Positions 50,994 through 63,168 are shown, counted from the stretch's first letter. The stretch is 64,000 nucleotides of DNA from Streptomyces sp. NBC_00344 (GCF_036088315.1 NZ_CP107996.1:6685001-6749000); one strand, 5' to 3'. The notes: generated by a model from the letters alone, not told the origin. Program-made: numbers and translations.

Positions 50994-51677
50994 TCAGTGT
51001 CTGCGGTCCTTGCGCGCCGCCGTACCCACCTTTTCCTTCACGTCTTCCACCACCGACTTGTCCAGCGCGGCCCGCACGAGGGCCGCGGCGAAGACCGCCA
51101 GGTGCTCCGTGGCCACCAGCTTCGCCAGATCGCGGGACTTCGTCGGCAGCCCGAGGCGCTGCGCCCCTTGCACAGCCTTGCCGTCGAGGTAGGGCTCCAG
51201 CTCGGTCCAGATCCCTTGCACCTCACGCAGGAAGATGTCCGCTCCCGCAGGTCCGATCCCGGGCAGTTCCCGGAGAAGCTCCTGCATGCGTGCGGGGTCA
51301 CCGCCGGCTTCCTCGCGCAGACGCCGCAGGTCGCCTCCGTATCGCTGCCGGATGAATGCGGCGCCCTTGCCGAGGGTGGTGGACGTGCTCTCGTCGTAGC
51401 GCCTGTAGTGGCCCGCGCCCAGTGCGTCCACACGCTGCTGCCAGGTGGCGTCCTGCATACGGCGGGGAGTGCGCATGTCCGCCTCGAACAGTTCACGTGC
51501 CGCATCGACGGCGACCGAAGCGCGGATGCGGGCGCTGAGGAGGCAGGCGAGGACGAGCAGTTGGTACAGCGGCTGGGGGGTGTCCCGGAGCCGGATTCCC
51601 GCCTGTGAGGCGTAGGTCCGGCCATGGGTGTCGAGCAAGGCGTGGGCGGTTTCGCGGCGTGCGGCCTTGGGGTTCAT
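50994..51677 (-). CDS. endonuclease III-like DNA glycosylase (HhH-GPD)
   Basis: 227 aa. Helix-hairpin-helix LRELPGIGPAGADIFLREV lies at about residues 139-157. The catalytic aspartate is probably in YLDGKAVQGAQRLG; the lysine that gives Nth its lyase activity (LPGVGRKTA) is replaced, and no iron-sulfur cysteines are seen, so a monofunctional glycosylase or a binding protein is more likely than a true Nth. It is divergent from a LigD-polymerase-like gene, which suggests a shared role in DNA repair. Confidence 0.82.
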   Translation of the reverse strand: MNPKAARRETAHALLDTHGRTYASQAGIRLRDTPQPLYQLLVLACLLSARIRASVAVDAARELFEADMRTPRRMQDATWQQRVDALGAGHYRRYDESTSTTLGKGAAFIRQRYGGDLRRLREEAGGDPARMQELLRELPGIGPAGADIFLREVQGIWTELEPYLDGKAVQGAQRLGLPTKSRDLAKLVATEHLAVFAAALVRAALDKSVVEDVKEKVGTAARKDRRH

Positions 51678-51859
51678 GCCGTCCTCCCTGACCGCATGTG
51701 CGGCGCTTGGACTCCGTACGGCTGAATTGTCTCAAAGCGGGCGGGCAGACGCAGAAGCAGAGGTCAGGCGGATGGGGCGGGTGTCCAACGGTCATCGGCC
51801 GGAAGGCCTGGTACGTGCCGGAGAGAATTCGGGCGGACGGGATGGGGTACCGCATAGTC

Positions 51860-52774
51860 ATGAACGACACGTATCGGGTCCGCGCCGGCCGGCGCACGCT
51901 CTCCGTGCACCGGCCGGACAAGGTGCTCTTCGGGGACGACGGTCTGACGAAGGCGGATCTCGCCGAGTACTACCGGCGGATCGCCCGGTACATGGTGCCC
52001 GAGCTGAAGGGGCGTCCGCTGATGCTGGAACGCCACCCCGAGGGCATCACCGCGCAGCCGCACTTCATGCAGAAGGACACCCCGGAGCACTACCCGGACT
52101 GGGTGCACACCACCGAGGTGGCCAAGGAAGGCGGTACCGTCCGGCACACCGTCTGCGACGACTCAGCCACCCTGGTATTCCTCGCCGACCAGGCCTGTGT
52201 GTCCTTGCACCGCTGGCTGTCCACCACCGCGCACCTGGAGGCCCCCGACCGCCTGGTGTTCGACCTGGACCCGCCGGGGGACGACTTCGGTGCGGTGCGT
52301 CACGCCGCTCGTCTGACGAAGGAACTGCTGGATGAACTGAAGCTTCCCTCCATGCTGATGACCACCGGCTCCAGAGGTCTGCATGTGACGGTCCCGCTCG
52401 ACGGGCGCACCAGTTTCGACGAATGCCACGCCTTCGCGCGGGACGCGGCCGAAGTCCTGGCCGCCCGGGACCCCGGTCGGCTCACCACCGCCGTTCGCAA
52501 GAATCGGCGCGGCGGCCGTCTGTACCTCGACATCCAGCGCAACATCTACGCCCAGACCGCGGTCGCCCCGTGGTCAGTACGCGCCAGGAAGGGGGCACCG
52601 GTCGCCGCACCGCTGCCCTGGGACCGTCTCGAGGACCCTGGACTCACCGCTCGGAGCTGGTCGTTGCGTGATGTGGACGCCATCATGGAACTCGCCGGGT
52701 CCAAGCCCTGGTCCGGCACTGGCCGAAGGCGGTCCCTCTTGGCGGCACGGCAAAGACTGACCAAGCTGCGCTGA
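51860..52774 (+). CDS. LigD-type polymerase-domain protein (NHEJ primase family)
   Basis: 304 aa stand-alone polymerase domain of the archaeo-eukaryotic primase superfamily. Metal-binding D-x-D is in LVFDLDPPGDDFG, with TTGSRGLHVTVPL and the late YLDIQRNIYAQTAVAPWSVR. In end-joining these proteins add nucleotides at broken DNA ends and work with Ku and ligase, not found in this window. ATG at 51860 and 51842 are both possible; Shine-Dalgarno signals are weak for each. Confidence 0.9.
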   Translation: MNDTYRVRAGRRTLSVHRPDKVLFGDDGLTKADLAEYYRRIARYMVPELKGRPLMLERHPEGITAQPHFMQKDTPEHYPDWVHTTEVAKEGGTVRHTVCDDSATLVFLADQACVSLHRWLSTTAHLEAPDRLVFDLDPPGDDFGAVRHAARLTKELLDELKLPSMLMTTGSRGLHVTVPLDGRTSFDECHAFARDAAEVLAARDPGRLTTAVRKNRRGGRLYLDIQRNIYAQTAVAPWSVRARKGAPVAAPLPWDRLEDPGLTARSWSLRDVDAIMELAGSKPWSGTGRRRSLLAARQRLTKLR

Positions 52775-52787
52775 GGGCGAGGACAAC

Positions 52788-52931
52788 ATGCTGGAGAAGT
52801 CCGCCTGCGCCACGGTCGCCGCCCGGTACGTCGAGACGGCGCAGAAGTCCGTCGAGGTGGGCGTCGGCAAACGGGCCGTCCGTGGTGTCGCGCACTACGC
52901 GGTGTGTGCGGGATCTGTACGCGAGTCCTAG
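52788..52931 (+). CDS. possible 47-aa small protein
   Basis: ATG at 52788 follows GAGG by 6 bases. The frame reads [20 protein letters not shown], then [14 protein letters not shown] and [13 protein letters not shown]. The first residues resemble the start of VOC-superfamily proteins (MLEKS-x-A-x-x-TVA), so it may be a truncated remnant. It begins 13 bases after the polymerase-domain stop and its end overlaps the convergent TetR gene by 4 bases. Confidence 0.35.
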   Translation: MLEKSACATVAARYVETAQKSVEVGVGKRAVRGVAHYAVCAGSVRES

Positions 52932-53518
52932 CCGCCGGTTCCGTACGCGGCCATGAACATGTCCAGCAGCCCATCGACTGCTTCCGCGTCGACGGGGCGG
53001 TTCGACAGCAGGTGGCGGTAGTACAGCGTCCCGCACAGCACCTCGGCGGCGAATTCCAGGTTCACTTCCGCGGCCAGTGCCCCGGTCCGCTGGCCGCGGG
53101 TAATCCGGTCGAGGGTGCTCTGTTCGACGGTGGCCAGAAAACGTTCGTGCACTGTCTCCCGCAGCGTGGAGTCGGCCTGCGCCTCGGCGATGACGGCGCG
53201 GTAGACGGGACCGATCGGTGGGCTGGAGAGGGCGAGGCTGGAGCGCAGGAACTGTTCGCGCAGATCCGCGCGGACGTCGCCGGTGTCGCGATAGTCGAGG
53301 TCGCTGGACCACACGAAACTGAGCGCGTCGAGCAGCAGCGCCGCCTTGGACGGCCAGCGCCGGTAGATCGTGTGTTTTCCGACCCCTGCCCGTCTGGCGA
53401 CCGCCTCGATGCTCAGGCCCGCGTAACCGACCTCCCCGGACAGGTCGAGGGTTGCCTGGAGGAGTTCTTCGGTACGTGCGGCGCCACGGCGCCGCGGGGT
53501 GTCGGGCGTGTCCGTCAT
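52928..53518 (-). CDS. TetR-family transcriptional regulator
   Basis: 196 aa. N-terminal helix-turn-helix [20 protein letters not shown], then [11 protein letters not shown], and a TetR C-terminal helical domain ([19 protein letters not shown]...). Divergent from the DUF1801 gene; two operators that share CGGCACG-N3-CGTGCCG lie in between, one 14 bases from its own start. Self-regulation and control of the DUF1801 gene are likely. Confidence 0.9.
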   Translation of the reverse strand: MTDTPDTPRRRGAARTEELLQATLDLSGEVGYAGLSIEAVARRAGVGKHTIYRRWPSKAALLLDALSFVWSSDLDYRDTGDVRADLREQFLRSSLALSSPPIGPVYRAVIAEAQADSTLRETVHERFLATVEQSTLDRITRGQRTGALAAEVNLEFAAEVLCGTLYYRHLLSNRPVDAEAVDGLLDMFMAAYGTGG

Positions 53519-53531
53519 GCCATCACCTTAT

Positions 53532-53548
53532 CGGCACGTGACGTGCCG
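53532..53548. promoter_or_regulatory. TetR operator, copy 1
   Basis: CGGCACG-TGA-CGTGCCG, a perfect inverted repeat 14 bases upstream of the TetR start codon. Confidence 0.72.
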
Positions 53549-53586
53549 TTGACAATGCCGTCGGATGCGCGCAGTATTCCGTCTCG

Positions 53587-53607
53587 ATCGGCACGACACG
53601 TGCCGAT
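53587..53607. promoter_or_regulatory. TetR operator, copy 2
   Basis: ATCGGCACG-ACA-CGTGCCGAT, a perfect inverted repeat containing the same CGGCACG-N3-CGTGCCG core as copy 1, about 74 bases upstream of the DUF1801 start. Confidence 0.72.
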
Positions 53608-53680
53608 GGGGGATGCGATGGCATGTCGCCACCGACCGCCCAGGATTGCGCCATATCCGATCCGCGAGGGGGACCTGCCC

Positions 53681-54133
53681 GTGAGCAGCACCGAGGGCAA
53701 CACGCACGAGGGATTCACGGCCGAGGAACGGGCCGCGATGAAGGACCACGCGCAAGAGCTGAAGAAGGCGGCCCGCCGCAGCTCGCGCGCGGACAAGGCA
53801 GCGGAGGCCGAGCGGGACGTGCTCGCGAAGATCGCCGAGATGCACGGCTCGGACCGGATCATGGCCGAGCGGGTCCACGCCGTCATCGCCGCCACGGCCC
53901 CCGCCCTCGCTCCGAAGCTCTGGTACGGGATGCCCGCCTACGCGCTGGACGGCAAGATCGTCTGCTTCTTCCAGAGCGCGGCGAAGTTCAAGGCGCGTTA
54001 TGCGACGCTCGGGTTCAGCGACCAGGCGAAGCTGGACGAGGGCACGATGTGGGCGGCCGGTTTCGCCCTGACCGAAGTGACGGCCGAGGTGGAGGCTCGG
54101 ATCGCCGCTCTCGTGAAGCAGGCGGTGAGCTGA
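53681..54133 (+). CDS. DUF1801/YdhG-like protein
   Basis: 150 aa. The last 90 residues carry the DUF1801 pattern [20 protein letters not shown] and [19 protein letters not shown]. The N-terminal third is a charged helix ([20 protein letters not shown]). Start GTG at 53681 is preceded by GAGGGGGA. Function is unknown; related small proteins are often with regulators of stress or aminoglycoside response. Control by the divergent TetR protein is likely. Confidence 0.87.
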   Translation: MSSTEGNTHEGFTAEERAAMKDHAQELKKAARRSSRADKAAEAERDVLAKIAEMHGSDRIMAERVHAVIAATAPALAPKLWYGMPAYALDGKIVCFFQSAAKFKARYATLGFSDQAKLDEGTMWAAGFALTEVTAEVEARIAALVKQAVS

Positions 54134-54358
54134 CGGGCTGACACCTCCGGCCCCCGCGTATCCATCCAACGGAGCGTCTCTCGGACCGGCATGACGTGTA
54201 ATCGGGTAGGTGGGCGTGATGTCCGCCCGCGATGCGTCGATCGGATGAGCGAGGCCCGGGCAAGGCAGAGCTGTCTATGATCGATTGCCGAGTTGGCTGC
54301 GGCAGCTCCGAACGACCACGCGGCGCGGCGGCCCGGTGGAGAGGGAAGGACACGGGCC

Positions 54359-55045
54359 ATGGGGCAAGGGAAGACAGGACATGAGGCGGTCAGCGTCCTG
54401 AAAGACGCGTACGGGGCCTTTGCGTGCGTCGTGACCTCGCTCAGCGACGAGGAGTCCTGGCTGCCGAGTGGATGCGAGGGATGGGCCGTGCGGGATCTCG
54501 TCTTCCACTGCGTGGCTGACGCACAGCGGGGACTGGTGGCTCTGCACACACCCGCAGCCGGTCCTTCGGACCGCGATGCCGTCACCTATTGGGCCGACTG
54601 GCGGCCGGGCACAGCTGGTGCGGCCAACGGACGGCGGTACACCCGGGTGGGGGCCAGTATGTTCCTGGACTTCGAGCAGTTGCGAGGACTGTACCTGGAG
54701 ACCGCAGCAGCGGTGCTCACCGCTGCGGAGCGCAGCGATCCCCAGCAACTCGTCGGCACACAGGGACATGTACTCACCGCCGCCGATCTGATGACCACCC
54801 TCACCGTCGAGGCCACGGTTCATCACCTGGACCTCGTGGCTGACCTTCCGGAAGCCGCCCCCCGGCCGAGTGCGGCCGGGCTGGCGTGTGTACGGCTCAT
54901 CCTCGATGGTCTGCTCGGCCATCCGGTACCCGTGAACTGGAGCGACGGGGACTATGCGCGGGCAGCCACAGGCCGGCGGTCACTGACCGCCGCTGAACAC
55001 CTCGAACTCGGCACCGACGCCGACCGGTTGCCACTGTTCGGATAA
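54359..55045 (+). CDS. maleylpyruvate isomerase-like (mycothiol-dependent type) protein
   Basis: 228 aa. DinB-fold N-terminal domain of the TIGR03083 type: LPSGCEGWAVRDLVFHCVAD gives the first metal histidine, TVEATVHHLDLVADLP gives the others. Family members use mycothiol or have unknown roles. ATG at 54359 (MGQGKTGHEAVSVL) has GAGAGGGAAGG upstream; the extra upstream frame is rejected as alanine/arginine-rich noise. It stands alone. Confidence 0.85.
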   Translation: MGQGKTGHEAVSVLKDAYGAFACVVTSLSDEESWLPSGCEGWAVRDLVFHCVADAQRGLVALHTPAAGPSDRDAVTYWADWRPGTAGAANGRRYTRVGASMFLDFEQLRGLYLETAAAVLTAAERSDPQQLVGTQGHVLTAADLMTTLTVEATVHHLDLVADLPEAAPRPSAAGLACVRLILDGLLGHPVPVNWSDGDYARAATGRRSLTAAEHLELGTDADRLPLFG

Positions 55046-55203
55046 CCCCGACACTCTCACGCCGAACGTCCGCCCATCACCCCGCGGAACACCGTGCATA
55101 CGGGCAAGCCCAGGAGGCCGGACCGGGTCCACGCTGAACCGACTCAATGGCCCTCAACGCCGGTACAACCAACATGGCTTATGCCAAGAATCAGGGAGAG
55201 CGC

Positions 55204-56169
55204 ATGCTGTTCCGTCCCACGACCGACGCCGATCGCGACCGCGTTGTCGCTGTTACGGTCGACGAACCCATCAGCTGGATTCCCGCCGACCGCTACCTCG
55301 ATGAACTGGGCCAGGGGATGTACCGGCCGGAGTGGACCTGGATCGCCGAGGACGGCGACCGCGTGGTGGCCCGGGCCCTGTGGTGGGGGCAGCCGGCCAG
55401 TGAGTACCCCATTGCCCTGGACTGCCTGCATGTCGATGCCGCGGTCGACGACCGTACGATGGTCGCTGCCGGGCTGCTCACCGCGAGCCTGAAGGCCTTT
55501 GCCGAACAGGGCGCGCCCAAACTGCCGCTCTACAACGTGACACTGCCGAACGGCTGGCGCGAGGAGGCATCCGTCACGGACGCACTGGCCTGGCGGCGCG
55601 ATGCCGCCGTGGCAGCCGGGCTCACCGACGAGGTGGAACGGCTGCGCCTGGAGTGGACGCCGGACGCAGGCCTCCCGACCGGTGGCGGCCTCACCTTCGC
55701 CGGGGCCTCGGACGAGGAGTTCCTGCGGGTGTTCCGGCAGGTCGCGGTGGGCAGCCTGGACGGCGAGACCCGCAGGAACCTGGCTGCCAAGGGTGTCGAG
55801 GCCACTGCCCGGGACGAGATGGACTTCTATCTCGGCTGTCCGGGGGAGCGCGAGTGGTGGCGGCTGGCCCGCAACGCCCAGGGGGAGACCGTGGGGTTGG
55901 CGATCCCGTCGGCGACCCCGTACAACCGCAACGTCGGTTACCTGGGCATCATCCCCGAGTTCCGCGGCCGCGGTTACGTCGACGGTCTGCTCGCCGAGAT
56001 CACCCGTGTACACGCGGAGGCGGGAGCCGAGCTGATCACAGCCACCACGGACACGGGGAACGCGCCGATGGCCGCCGCCTTCGCCCGGGCCGGCTACCGG
56101 ACTGCTCAGATCCGGATGATCTACTCGGCGCCGGAATCAGCCGGAACCATGGGGCCGCCGGAGTCATGA
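55204..56169 (+). CDS. GNAT-family acetyltransferase, two-domain type
   Basis: 321 aa, with two GNAT-like halves. The C-terminal acetyl-CoA motif is VGYLGIIPEFRGRGYVDGLL and the end signature is TDTGNAPMAAAFARAGYR; the first half is degenerate. The ATG at 55204 is chosen for its Shine-Dalgarno (AGGGAG); an upstream ATG at 55147 lacks one. Substrate unknown. Confidence 0.88.
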   Translation: MLFRPTTDADRDRVVAVTVDEPISWIPADRYLDELGQGMYRPEWTWIAEDGDRVVARALWWGQPASEYPIALDCLHVDAAVDDRTMVAAGLLTASLKAFAEQGAPKLPLYNVTLPNGWREEASVTDALAWRRDAAVAAGLTDEVERLRLEWTPDAGLPTGGGLTFAGASDEEFLRVFRQVAVGSLDGETRRNLAAKGVEATARDEMDFYLGCPGEREWWRLARNAQGETVGLAIPSATPYNRNVGYLGIIPEFRGRGYVDGLLAEITRVHAEAGAELITATTDTGNAPMAAAFARAGYRTAQIRMIYSAPESAGTMGPPES

Positions 56170-56441
56170 GACCCAGTGCCGTGACGCTTCAGGTCCGGAA
56201 GCTGACGTCGCGTTCGGGCGAGGCACCGTAGAGGTGGTGCCGGACCGTGCGGGGGACTCGGAAGCAGCGATCCGACTGGCACGTGGTGTTCAGGGGTAGA
56301 GCGGGGTAGACCGTAGGCCGGAGACATGAAGGAGGATCTCCAGGTACGCGCGCGTCGCCTGTGCAAGCGCGCAGAAGTCATGTGTCATGTACTGGACATT
56401 ACGCATGGTCGTAGTGCGTCAAGGAAAAGGGGACCGACGCC

Positions 56442-57080
56442 ATGAACAGATCTGCCTCCCGGGGCCTCGCCCGTGTGAGCCTCGCGCTGGGTGCCGCAGC
56501 GGCGTCGACCGTGCTGGTCGCGACGGCGAGTGCGGCGGTGCCGGGGACCGCTGCCGGGGACACGGGAAAGCCCGCCCCCTCTCGCGCCGGCACCGAACGC
56601 GGCTGCGCTGTCGCGTACTTCGACCTGGGCGAGACTCTGGTGCACACGGCTGACGACGGGAGTACGAGCTACCAGCCGGGTGCATCCGCCTACCTGCGCA
56701 CGCTGCGGGAACGCCACATCAAGGTCGGGCTGATCACCAACGTGCCGTCCTCCTGGGGCACGACCGATGCCGAGCGCGCGGCCAGGCTGAAGAAGGAGGT
56801 CGACACCAGCTGGAAGGGCTCCGTTCCCTTCGCCTGGGACGACTTCGGCGACCGCATCCTCACCCCGCGCACCGAGGCGGAGCGCAAACCGGCGCCCGCT
56901 CTCTGGGAGCGTGCCAGGGCCAACTCCGGCGGCTGCCACCTCGTCTACCAGGCCGAGACGGCCGAGGAGATCGATGCCGCCGCCTCGCTCGGCTACCTCG
57001 CCTTCCAGGTCGGGCAACCCTCCCGGCCTGCCTTCCTCCCGGCCCGGCTGATCGAGCTCCTCGCGCACCTGCCGCGCTGA
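56442..57080 (+). CDS. exported HAD-like protein with altered active site
   Basis: 212 aa. Signal peptide (LARVSLALGAAAASTVLVAT, ending ASA), then a HAD fold. Motif I reads AYFDLGETLVHT: the nucleophile Asp is kept, but the second Asp of DxD is replaced by Gly. Motif II is LITNVPSS and a late motif with K is ERKPAPALWERA. Exported HAD proteins are unusual, so a non-phosphatase or inactive role is possible. The start ATG at 56442 is at a short distance from GGGGACC. A strong terminator follows. Confidence 0.8.
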   Translation: MNRSASRGLARVSLALGAAAASTVLVATASAAVPGTAAGDTGKPAPSRAGTERGCAVAYFDLGETLVHTADDGSTSYQPGASAYLRTLRERHIKVGLITNVPSSWGTTDAERAARLKKEVDTSWKGSVPFAWDDFGDRILTPRTEAERKPAPALWERARANSGGCHLVYQAETAEEIDAAASLGYLAFQVGQPSRPAFLPARLIELLAHLPR

Positions 57081-57516
57081 CGGCCCGGCCCGGGGAACAC
57101 GAGCACGACGCGCCGGACGGAACAACACGCCCGCACCCGCGGAAGAAGGTGTGCGGGCGTGTTGCTTCGTCCGGGCGGCGGCCTCGGACCCCTCGGTCGG
57201 TCGGTCCGGGTTTCCGAGGATGGTGGCCTGGCGCCCGGGGGTCGCTTCCCTTGCCCGTTGCTGGTGCGGCCTCACTTGTCGGAGGCGGTTCACAGCCGTT
57301 TCGACGAGAAGCGCGTTTCTCCCTGCCCCGGGTCGCCGGGTGCCGGAGAAGTGGGCCCCAGGCCGCCAGGTGTTCGCACGGCTGACACTCGTCCTCGCGG
57401 AGCTGCGGTTCGCCGGTGCGCTGTGCAGCCCGCGTACCGACTGTCGATCCGCCGTCGTCGCAGGAAACGAGAAGCGGTCAGTGTTATGCCGGTTCCTGCT
57501 GGTTTATGGTTGTTCG
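57081..57516. other. intergenic with terminator, otherwise empty
   Basis: 436 bases. After the terminator at 57123-57164 nothing gene-like is seen. TATGGT (57505-57510), 6 bases before the ATG at 57517, may be the -10 of a leaderless transcript of the DUF998-like gene. Confidence 0.5.
57123..57164 (+). terminator. strong hairpin terminator after the HAD-like gene
   Basis: CAACACGCCCGCAC pairs perfectly with GTGCGGGCGTGTTG over 14 bp across a 14-base loop, 43 bases after the HAD-like stop codon. Confidence 0.82.
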
Positions 57517-58101
57517 ATGCGACTTGCTCCCTGGTGGGCCTTGCTCTCCTCCGGGTGTGCCCCTGCGCTTCTGGTCGGTGCCTGGACGATTGCGCAATTG
57601 CGGCAAGGCCCGGGGTACGACCCTGTGAGGCAGACCCTCAGTGTGCTGGCGTCCTACGGAGCCAGCAGCTACTGGCTCATGACGGCGATACTGTTCGGGC
57701 TGGGAACGTGCTACGTGGCCACGGCGCACGGACTTCGTGCGGCGGCATTGGCCGGGCGGTTGGCTCTGGCCGGTGGCGGACTGACGGCGTTCGCGCTGAC
57801 GCTGGTGCCCGCGCCCACCAGCGGCGGGGCACTGAAGCACGGGACTGTGGCCGGAGTCGGCTTCGTACTGCTTGCGGTGTGGCCTCCGCTGGCTGCCGAC
57901 CGTAAGAGCAAATCAGCGCCGTGGGGGTTGCGGTTCGGTGTGTCGCTCACGGCGAGTGCGTTGATGTGCGCGAGCGCGGTGTGGTTCCTGGCCGAGCTGA
58001 AGAGTGGAGGGGCACCCGGCGTTGCCGAGCGTGTGCTGACTTTCGTTCAGGCGCTGTGGCCCTTCGTGGTGGTCATCTCCTGTCAGCGGCGCCCTGACTG
58101 A
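57517..58101 (+). CDS. DUF998 membrane protein
   Basis: 194 aa with six membrane helices. The typical opening is present: ALLSSGCAPALLVGAWTIAQ and then YDPVRQTLSVLASYGASSYW, the DUF998 signature loop. The ATG at 57517 is chosen; an in-frame GTG at 57481 is possible. No Shine-Dalgarno is visible. Function of the family is unknown. It is convergent with katG; a perfect hairpin lies between them. Confidence 0.85.
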   Translation: MRLAPWWALLSSGCAPALLVGAWTIAQLRQGPGYDPVRQTLSVLASYGASSYWLMTAILFGLGTCYVATAHGLRAAALAGRLALAGGGLTAFALTLVPAPTSGGALKHGTVAGVGFVLLAVWPPLAADRKSKSAPWGLRFGVSLTASALMCASAVWFLAELKSGGAPGVAERVLTFVQALWPFVVVISCQRRPD

Positions 58102-58120
58102 CGCACGTACACAACGGACG

Positions 58121-58154
58121 GGCGGTGGCCCCCACAGACATGGGGGCCACCGCC
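58121..58154. terminator. bidirectional hairpin terminator between DUF998 gene and katG
   Basis: GGCGGTGGCCCCCA and TGGGGGCCACCGCC pair perfectly over 14 bp with loop CAGACA. It lies between two convergent genes and probably ends both transcripts. Confidence 0.85.
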
Positions 58155-58240
58155 TGCGCCGGTTCAGGGGCCGCCGGAGCCGGCCGAGTCAGCGGGTCGG
58201 CCGGCGTTGAGCCGACGCAGAGGTCGGCCAGGCGCGCAGA

Positions 58241-61181
<2,941 letters not shown>

Positions 61182-61592
61182 ATGAGTGACCTGCTGGAGC
61201 GACTGCGAGGGCGTGGCTGGCGCATGACCGCGCAGCGGCGTGTCGTTGCGGAGGTGCTGAACGGAGATCATGTGCATCTCACGGCCGACGAGGTACTCGC
61301 CCGCGCGACACGGCGACTTCCTGAGATCTCCCGGGCGACCGTCTACAACACCCTGGGCGAACTGGTCTCCCTCGGCGAGGTCCTGGAGTTCTCCACGGAC
61401 GGCCGGGCCAAGCGATACGACCCCAACGCGCACCATCCGCACCATCACATGGTGTGCTCCGGCTGCGGCACCATCCGCGACGTGCACCCCACCGGCGATC
61501 CGCTGGCCGATCTGCCGTCAGGCGAACGGTTCGGATTCATGGTCTCGGCGGTCGAGGTCACGTACCGCGGCCTGTGTCCGTCCTGCGCCTGA
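61182..61592 (+). CDS. Fur-family regulator
   Basis: 136 aa. Winged helix GWRMTAQRRVVAEVLNGDHV, then RLPEISRATVYNTLGEL; regulatory metal site HHPHHHMVCSGCGTIRDVH and structural zinc cysteines C-x-x-C in CSGCG and CPSCA. This is the FurA/CatR-type redox- or iron-sensing repressor normally found beside katG in actinomycetes, here divergent rather than co-transcribed. ATG at 61182; GTGAGCCGAC upstream gives only a weak Shine-Dalgarno. A perfect hairpin follows at 61650-61684. Confidence 0.93.
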   Translation: MSDLLERLRGRGWRMTAQRRVVAEVLNGDHVHLTADEVLARATRRLPEISRATVYNTLGELVSLGEVLEFSTDGRAKRYDPNAHHPHHHMVCSGCGTIRDVHPTGDPLADLPSGERFGFMVSAVEVTYRGLCPSCA

Positions 61593-61649
61593 CACGCGGT
61601 GCGCCGATCGTCCTCGGCCACGGGCGTCGGACGCCGTGGGACCGCGTCG

Positions 61650-61684
61650 GCGGCGTCCTGCCGGCCACCCCGGCAGGACGCCGC
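61650..61684. terminator. bidirectional hairpin terminator between fur and the MFS gene
   Basis: GCGGCGTCCTGCCGG and CCGGCAGGACGCCGC pair perfectly over 15 bp with the 5-base loop CCACC, between two convergent genes. Confidence 0.85.
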
Positions 61685-61764
61685 ACATCGCGTACCCGGG
61701 ATTCCGGCGTCTGCGAGACGGACATCGTCCTTCCGGAGCCGAAGCCTCTGATCTTCGATGTCCG

Positions 61765-63132
61765 TCAGAGCGGATCAAGCTCGGGGACCGGCTCCCTCGG
61801 TGCCGCGGGCAGGGCCGGGACCTGCTTCGTCCTGGGGCCGAAGACTGCCAGGACGAGCGAGCCGAGCAGCCAGGTGCCCGCGATGAAGAAGAAGACGCTC
61901 CGGTAGCCGGAGCCGTTGTACAGACCGGCGATGATCAGCGGGCCTGCCGCGTTGGACAGGCGCCCGAGGCCGTACGAGATCCCGGTGCCGAGTGAGCGGC
62001 CGTGTGTGTCGAACAGCTCGGGCGAGTACGCGTAACCCAGCGCCGTGTAGCCGCGCTCGAAGAGGTTGACGAGGAAGCCGAAGACGACGATCAGAACCGG
62101 ATTGAACGTCAGCCCGTAGAACAGGCCGCACAGCGCGATGACCGCACCGAACGCCACCAGGCACCACTTGCGCTCGAACCTGTCGGTCACCAGGGCTGCC
62201 AGGTAGGAGCCCAGGGGCGCGCCGACCGTGCTGAGCGCCACGTAGAAGACGGACTTCTCGACGCTGAATCCTTCCTTGGCGAGCAGCGTCGGCGCCCAGC
62301 TCGAGTAGCCGAAGAATCCGATGGTCTGGGTGACCCACAGCACCACGAGCAGCAGCGTCGGCCAGAGGTATTTCCTCTGGAGCAGCATGCGCAGCGGCGC
62401 CTTCTCGCGTACGGGGGCCTCGACAGGCGGCGCTGCGTCGGCGAGGGGCCCCTTCTCGGCGGCGACCTGCTTCTCGATCGCGGTGAGTACGGCGTCGGCC
62501 GCGGCGTGGTCGCCCTTGTTCTCGTACCAGCGCGGAGACTCCTTCAGGTGCCGCGCGAAGAACAGGTAAGCGATGCCGAGAGCACCCCACAGGTAGACCA
62601 GCCGCCACGACCAGTCGTTGAGCGGTACGACGGCGCTGGCGATGAAGTTCGTGACGGGGGTGCCGCAGATGCCGATGACGATGGCGTACGCCTGGAACTT
62701 TCCGCGCACCGCGGCCGGGAACATCTCGCTGACGTAGATGACGGCTACGACGGTCATCGCGGACAGTCCCGCCGAGGTCAGCACCCGGAAGACACCGAGC
62801 GAGACGAGATCCCACGAGAACACCGACGTGAGGGAGAAGACGCCGAACCACAGGGTGGTGATGTTGAGCGCGGTCTTGCGGCCCCAGCGGTCCGCCAGCC
62901 AGGCGGCGACGACGGATCCGGCGAACATGCCGACGAACGACAGGGACGTGACGTACGCCACCTGGTTCACCGTGATGCCCCAGAGCTTGATGAGCCGGGG
63001 GGCGGTGACCGCGAAGCTGTTGATGTCCGCGAATTCGAAGAAGTAGGCGAAGGAGACGGCTACCAGGGTTATCTTGTGGAATTTCGAGATCGGTAGCCGG
63101 TCGAGCCGGTTCTTGGCGTTGGAGTTCAGCAT
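61765..63132 (-). CDS. MFS transporter, aromatic-acid/metabolite:H+ symporter type
   Basis: 455 aa, twelve helices. Loop motifs AAWLADRWGRKTALN (after helix 2) and DRFERKWCLV (second half) mark the sugar-porter/aromatic acid symporter type; SAMTVVAVIYVSEMFPAAVRGK is the classic helix 4-5 signature. The gene follows the lactonase-like gene by 36 bases and probably imports the compound that enzyme acts on or a precursor, such as an aromatic ring-cleavage acid. Confidence 0.9.
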   Translation of the reverse strand: MLNSNAKNRLDRLPISKFHKITLVAVSFAYFFEFADINSFAVTAPRLIKLWGITVNQVAYVTSLSFVGMFAGSVVAAWLADRWGRKTALNITTLWFGVFSLTSVFSWDLVSLGVFRVLTSAGLSAMTVVAVIYVSEMFPAAVRGKFQAYAIVIGICGTPVTNFIASAVVPLNDWSWRLVYLWGALGIAYLFFARHLKESPRWYENKGDHAAADAVLTAIEKQVAAEKGPLADAAPPVEAPVREKAPLRMLLQRKYLWPTLLLVVLWVTQTIGFFGYSSWAPTLLAKEGFSVEKSVFYVALSTVGAPLGSYLAALVTDRFERKWCLVAFGAVIALCGLFYGLTFNPVLIVVFGFLVNLFERGYTALGYAYSPELFDTHGRSLGTGISYGLGRLSNAAGPLIIAGLYNGSGYRSVFFFIAGTWLLGSLVLAVFGPRTKQVPALPAAPREPVPELDPL

Positions 63133-63168
63133 GGGCAGGCCCTTTGCGAGAATGAATGTGGAAGGGGC

